A stretch of 64,000 bases of DNA, from the NCBI GenBank assembly GCA_044426345.1, contig JAWXUP010000005.1, positions 12,310 to 76,309 on the forward strand, written 5' to 3'. Every line of letters starts with the position of its first letter. The stretch's first letter is position 1. The notes beneath the pieces are model-generated. The model searched no databases, had not been told where the DNA came from, and was given only the letters and a program-made list of their open reading frames with translations. The position numbers and the translations under genes are program-made. Source of the DNA: CAYJLC01 sp044426345 (GTDB taxonomy: Bacteria > Bacillota > Clostridia > Oscillospirales > Butyricicoccaceae). Shown piece after piece: positions 60,922 through 64,000 of this stretch.

Positions 60922-61779
60922 TTGAATAAAGTAGTTATAGATAAAAAAATTTGTAGTACATATGATGGGTATTATACATTATTAGAATACCTTTCTGATT
61001 CTAAATTTATATGCAAATCTTATGAAGAAGTTAAATTTGACTTTTCTGAAAATAGAGAGTTTGATATTAATTTATTTGCTATAATTGTTGCGATTGCATA
61101 TGAAACTAAAAAAAATGGCTATGATTTTACAATAACAAAGGTAAAAAATGCAAATCTAAAGAGGAAGTGGCAAGAATATAACCGATTTGATAATTTAACT
61201 GTTTTAGAGAATAATATTCCTTTTAAAGAATTCGCGCCAGATTTACATTTGGATTTCGATCAGTACATAAATGAATACGTTTACAAGTATGTAAGCAAAA
61301 TGATGTCTGATAGGTTGGGTTCTAACATTAAATCGAATTTGGGTGAAATTTTTGGGAATGTAGAAACTCATACAGAAAGTGAAAAAGTTTTTTGTTGTGG
61401 TCAAATAAATGATGAAAAATTAGATTTTACAATTGTGAATTTGGGTATAACAATAAGAGAAACTGTTGATAATTATACAGAACGCAATAATATTAAAAAC
61501 ATTTCCAATCCTATACCTTGGGCAGTTGCTGAGGGCAATACCACAAAAATAAGTACCGGTGGATTCGGACTTCATTTATTAAAAGAGTTTATCTCTAAAA
61601 ATAATGGTAAATTTCAAATTATTTCTGGAGATGATTATTATGAATGGACAGGTGAAGAGAAAAATGATGTATTTAATCATTTTTTTCCAGGAACTATTGT
61701 AAATGTAGAATTTAATCTTACAGATAAAAGCAAATATAGGCTAAAAAACGAAGACTTTAATATTAATGATTTATTTTAA
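60922..61779 (+). CDS. GHKL-type ATPase (histidine-kinase-like fold), no kinase histidine domain
   Basis: 285 residues, TTG start with GAGG upstream. The N-terminal 120 residues resemble a small alpha/beta (STAS-like) domain. The ATPase fold has an N-box with E142 and N146 in GEIFGNVETH, a G1-like box at 168-177 (DFTIVNLGITI, with N in place of the usual D) and a glycine lid TGGFGLHLL at 212-220. There is no transmembrane or dimerisation-histidine domain. It is the first gene of a three-gene unit with a STAS-like and a PIN protein. By analogy with SpoIIAB/RsbW it may be a protein kinase or nucleotide-gated regulator. Confidence 0.75.
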   Translation: MNKVVIDKKICSTYDGYYTLLEYLSDSKFICKSYEEVKFDFSENREFDINLFAIIVAIAYETKKNGYDFTITKVKNANLKRKWQEYNRFDNLTVLENNIPFKEFAPDLHLDFDQYINEYVYKYVSKMMSDRLGSNIKSNLGEIFGNVETHTESEKVFCCGQINDEKLDFTIVNLGITIRETVDNYTERNNIKNISNPIPWAVAEGNTTKISTGGFGLHLLKEFISKNNGKFQIISGDDYYEWTGEEKNDVFNHFFPGTIVNVEFNLTDKSKYRLKNEDFNINDLF

Positions 61780-61790
61780 GGAGAGTTAGT

Positions 61791-62141
61791 ATGAATAAAA
61801 AAGTAATAAAAGTACTTGATATTGTTGGTGGACCTAGTGCGGTTGAACCGACTAAAGCTAAAGAAATAAATCGAGAAATCTTAGAAGAAATAAATTCAGG
61901 CAATCAAGTAGTTTTAGATTTTGCAGGAATTACATCTGTTTTAACTTTATTTCTTAACCCTGCAATAGGGGATTTATATGGCGAATTAGAACCAGAAACA
62001 ATTAAAAAATTTTTTTCAGTTGAAAATGTTAATGACGAATTTAAAGATGTCTTTAAATTAGTAATTAATCGAGCAAAGCGTTTTTATAAAAATAAAGATA
62101 TTTTAACAAATGCTATTGCCGAGGAGTTTGATAATGAGTAA
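61791..62141 (+). CDS. STAS-like (DUF4325) protein
   Basis: 116 residues. QVVLDFAGITSVLTLFLNPAIGDLYGEL (key: VVLDFAGI strand and F/NPAIG helix, residues of about 39-66) followed by the FFSVENVNDEFKDVFKLVINRAK helix fits the DUF4325 STAS-like family, which usually travels with GHKL ATPases. GGAGAG upstream; 11 bases after the ATPase gene, and its end overlaps the PIN gene by 8 bases. Confidence 0.72.
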   Translation: MNKKVIKVLDIVGGPSAVEPTKAKEINREILEEINSGNQVVLDFAGITSVLTLFLNPAIGDLYGELEPETIKKFFSVENVNDEFKDVFKLVINRAKRFYKNKDILTNAIAEEFDNE

Positions 62142-62673
62142 ATATGTAAAAACGCACAAGTATGACGTTAAAGATGATGCTTATATCATAGATACTTGTG
62201 TTTTGATTTATATATTTTTTGATGTTAACAATAGAAAATATGATAATTATAGAAATATATACGCTAAGATCGCCAGCGAAAACAAAAAAATATTAATTAC
62301 ATTAACTCAAATCGGCGAGCTTATAAATGCCTATCAAAGAATTGAGTTTAGATCTTATAATAAAAAAAATAAGACTGAACTTAAATTTAAAGAATTTCGA
62401 CAAACAGAAAGCTTCAAAAAAGTTATGGTGGATTTGGAAACAATTTATAATTATGATATAAAGCCATATATGGAAATTATTGATGTTGATATTTGCGATG
62501 AATACATAGATGAGATATTTAACAAGGGTATTATTGCAGATGTTAATGATTTAATATATTGTGATATGGCTATCAAATATGATTGCCCGATTATAACTCA
62601 TGATTTTGATTTTAAATCCATTGACAAAGACATTACTATTATTACAAGCAATAACAGATTTTTTCAAAACTAA
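62134..62673 (+). CDS. PIN-domain ribonuclease-like protein
   Basis: 179 residues. PIN acidic residues: D20 in IIDTCVLI, E62 in IGELINAY, D139 in DVNDLIYCDMA and D157 in THDFDF. PIN domains are metal-dependent RNases, often toxins. The ATG at 62134 has GGAG about seven bases upstream and lies within the end of the STAS-like gene, so production is coupled. No classical VapB antitoxin is nearby. Confidence 0.8.
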   Translation: MSKYVKTHKYDVKDDAYIIDTCVLIYIFFDVNNRKYDNYRNIYAKIASENKKILITLTQIGELINAYQRIEFRSYNKKNKTELKFKEFRQTESFKKVMVDLETIYNYDIKPYMEIIDVDICDEYIDEIFNKGIIADVNDLIYCDMAIKYDCPIITHDFDFKSIDKDITIITSNNRFFQN

Positions 62674-62679
62674 ATATTA

Positions 62680-62719
62680 AGACTTAGTAGTTGGCTAAAC
62701 CAATACTAAGTCTTTTTTT
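62680..62719 (+). terminator. Terminator of the GHKL-STAS-PIN operon
   Basis: AGACTTAGTA (62680-62689) and TACTAAGTCT (62704-62713) with an inner TTGG/CCAA, then T7. Confidence 0.93.
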
Positions 62720-62743
62720 GCATCTATACCCCAACCGTAACCC

Positions 62744-62772
62744 TTGACGTCGTAAAAAATTCGCCGTATAAT
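62744..62772 (+). promoter_or_regulatory. Outward promoter at the right end of the element
   Basis: TTGACG (62744-62749), 17 bases, TATAAT (62767-62772), 35 bases from the right core. In the excised circle it faces the 48293 frame and the recombinase gene. Confidence 0.75.
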
Positions 62773-62806
62773 AGCCTTAGAAAGGACTTTATTTCTATAA
62801 CATATG

Positions 62807-62818
62807 TTGATAGTCTTG
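62807..62818 (+). repeat. attR core, 12-bp direct repeat
   Basis: TTGATAGTCTTG, identical to 48255-48266. Confidence 0.9.
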
Positions 62819-63045
62819 ACTGGCAAGACCCTGCTCCATCTGAAATTGTATCTCGTGTTGTAAATAATGCTCAAAACGGTAGCATTGTTTTATTCCATAA
62901 TGCAGCCACTAACACTCCTGAGGCTTTACCTGATATCATCGAAAATTTGATAAATCAAGGCTATTCTTTTTCAAAAATATCCGATTTAATTTATACTGAC
63001 AACTATGAAATCGACTATAAAGGCACGCAAATTTCCCTTAATTAA
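62819..63045 (+). pseudogene. Polysaccharide deacetylase, 3' part
   Basis: Continues the frame from 48266: DWQDPAPSEIVSRVV, then motif 5 in GSIVLFHNAA and a helix LPDIIENLINQGYSFSKISDL. It encodes the last 75 residues and the stop at 63043-63045. No start codon with a ribosome site is near, so the piece is silent in the integrated state unless expressed from the element's outward promoter as a useless fragment. Confidence 0.92.
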
Positions 63046-63107
63046 CTAACTTTTAAATATTTATTTTGATGATTAATCACCAAATTGTTAGGTTTCTTCG
63101 ATAAACA

Positions 63108-63137
63108 TTGACATTGTAATATAAATCATAGTATTAT
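63108..63137 (+). promoter_or_regulatory. Promoter of the 121-residue orphan gene
   Basis: TTGACA (63108-63113), 18 bases, TATTAT (63132-63137). Confidence 0.5.
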
Positions 63138-63263
63138 ATAATTAAAGTTATGTATATATTTTATCAATGTATGTAACCTTAAAGCCATAAATATTTGGTT
63201 TTAAATTTAAGTAAGGCTTTACATAAGAGAGTTTGTAATTGCCAAAATATCGGAGGGAAAATT

Positions 63264-63629
63264 ATGGAAAAATTTCACATCACAGCAGAACAGCTTAAAT
63301 TAGTTCCTTTTAAAGTAACTGGTTCATCTATGACAGACTTTTGTCGTGAAATAGACAGAGTTATCGCTAACGAAAATATGGAAAAATTAGCTCCACACAA
63401 AGTTATGGATTGGTTTGTATCTATTGGTTATCTTGCTTACCAACAATCAGAAGAACCAGGAAAAGGCATTACTCCAAGACCAACTGCTCTAGGTTTAGAA
63501 CGTGGCATCAGACTTGACTATCGTCACACTGAAGCTCGTGGCGACTATATCATCAACCTTTATAGCACAGAATTACAACAATTTATCCTTGATAAAATCG
63601 ATGAAATCGTTGCTAGTTTTGACGCTTAA
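63264..63629 (+). CDS. Hypothetical protein, 121 residues
   Basis: GGAGGG eight bases before the ATG at 63264 fixes the start. Soluble, mixed fold, with TPRPTALGLERGIRLDYRH in the middle. Codon use is like the highly expressed host genes, not the element. Not recognised as a known family; it looks like a real chromosomal gene with its own promoter and terminator. Confidence 0.7.
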   Translation: MEKFHITAEQLKLVPFKVTGSSMTDFCREIDRVIANENMEKLAPHKVMDWFVSIGYLAYQQSEEPGKGITPRPTALGLERGIRLDYRHTEARGDYIINLYSTELQQFILDKIDEIVASFDA

Positions 63630-63648
63630 TTCTTAAATACATAAATTT

Positions 63649-63678
63649 AAGCACTGATTTTTAATCAGTGCTTTTTTT
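63649..63678 (+). terminator. Terminator of the 121-residue gene
   Basis: AAGCACTGATT-TTT-AATCAGTGCTT, then T. Confidence 0.93.
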
Positions 63679-63689
63679 GTACACCGCGT

Positions 63690-64000
63690 AGGATGGGTGC
63701 TTGCTCCTACAGGGTGCGTTATTTTTTTAATCGTGCTAGCTCCCTCCGTCAAAATCAAAGATTTTGCCACCTCCCTCGGAGAGGGAGGCTTTTTCTTTGG
63801 CTCCCTGACGAGGGAGCTGTCACCGAAGTGACTGAGGGAGTTTACGCATTATTTATTATTATGCACGGGCGACCAATGATCGCCCCTACAGGGTGCATTA
63901 TTTTTCACGTATAAATAAATTTATACCACCGTATCAAACGTGCGTGGCACGAATAACGTAAGTTCAAGCACCGAAATAGGCAACTACGTGGTCGAGAAAA
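63690..64000 (+). repeat. Intergenic mosaic repeat: A-B-A-C (cut by window end)
   Basis: An A remnant, module B at 63738-63865 with intact CCTCCCTC/GAGGGAGG and GTCAC/GTGAC hairpins, an A-type hairpin (GGGCGACC/GATCGCCC), and module C from about 63902 to the edge. No gene is seen. Confidence 0.8.

Larger units (their letters stand above)
48255..62818 (+). mobile_element. 14.55-kb serine-recombinase element integrated in a deacetylase gene
   Basis: Bounded by identical 12-bp repeats within a coding frame that becomes continuous when the 14,552 bases between repeat starts are removed. A large serine recombinase gene starts 213 bases from the left junction, as usual for such integrases. Cargo: McrB-like/nuclease pair, HNH endonuclease, DUF3173, a small serine recombinase, GHKL-STAS-PIN operon and unknown small proteins, nearly all on one strand. 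There are no relaxase, coupling, capsid or terminase genes. The element looks more AT-rich than its surroundings. Confidence 0.92.

Noticed and set aside
48255..62818. Prophage or conjugative element
   Set aside because: No capsid, tail, terminase, relaxase, VirB4/VirD4-like or replication genes are visible. It is better described as a serine-recombinase island.

Overview
The window reads as a low-GC, strictly anaerobic member of the Clostridia (Bacillota), probably an uncultivated gut or rumen lineage. The evidence is a butyrate pathway (CoA-transferase, thiolase, crotonase, 3-hydroxybutyryl-CoA dehydrogenase), pyruvate:ferredoxin oxidoreductase, a stand-alone [FeFe] hydrogenase, pectin/uronate use, the ylxM-ffh-rpsP-khpA-rimM-trmD cluster, and consensus TTGACA/TATAAT promoters with AGGAGG ribosome sites. 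No tRNA, rRNA or CRISPR array was seen.

Layout. 1-5115: end of an amino-acid ABC ATPase gene, then four butyrate genes on the + strand. 5224-21616: a long minus-strand block for unsaturated uronide oligosaccharides. It holds kduI, kduD, a yiaK-like dehydrogenase, two orphan sugar-acid enzymes, two tandem GH88 hydrolases, two large lipoprotein binding proteins, one permease pair and a membrane-bound AraC regulator. 22243-25004: uxuA and a uxuB-like reductase, transcribed divergently from the regulator. 25442-34447: DMT transporter, ABC-F protein, lipid kinase, tadA, hydrogenase and two secreted proteins. 34907-38529: the SRP/ribosome-maturation cluster. 39449-47707: MIF-like protein, PFOR, C_GCAxxG protein, DUF1836 protein, DegV, LuxS and a ferritin-like protein. 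63264-63629 is a small conserved-looking orphan.

48255-62818 is a 14.55-kb integrated element. It sits inside a PdaB/PdaA-like polysaccharide deacetylase gene, between 12-bp direct repeats (TTGATAGTCTTG). Removing the element and one repeat restores a 252-residue reading frame exactly across the WSIDSLDW motif. The left end carries a large serine recombinase. The cargo is a coiled-coil McrB-like AAA+ ATPase with a PD-(D/E)XK partner, an HNH endonuclease, a DUF3173 protein, a second serine recombinase, several unknown small proteins, and a terminal three-gene GHKL ATPase / STAS-like / PIN nuclease operon. No conjugation or virion genes are visible. The element therefore looks like a compact defence-type island, and possibly a skin-like intervening element. 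A consensus promoter at its right end points across the junction and would drive the recombinase only in the excised circle.

The gaps between chromosomal genes hold a mosaic family of structured repeats (modules A to E below). These include a 70-bp tandem array and a hairpin whose copies carry compensatory changes.
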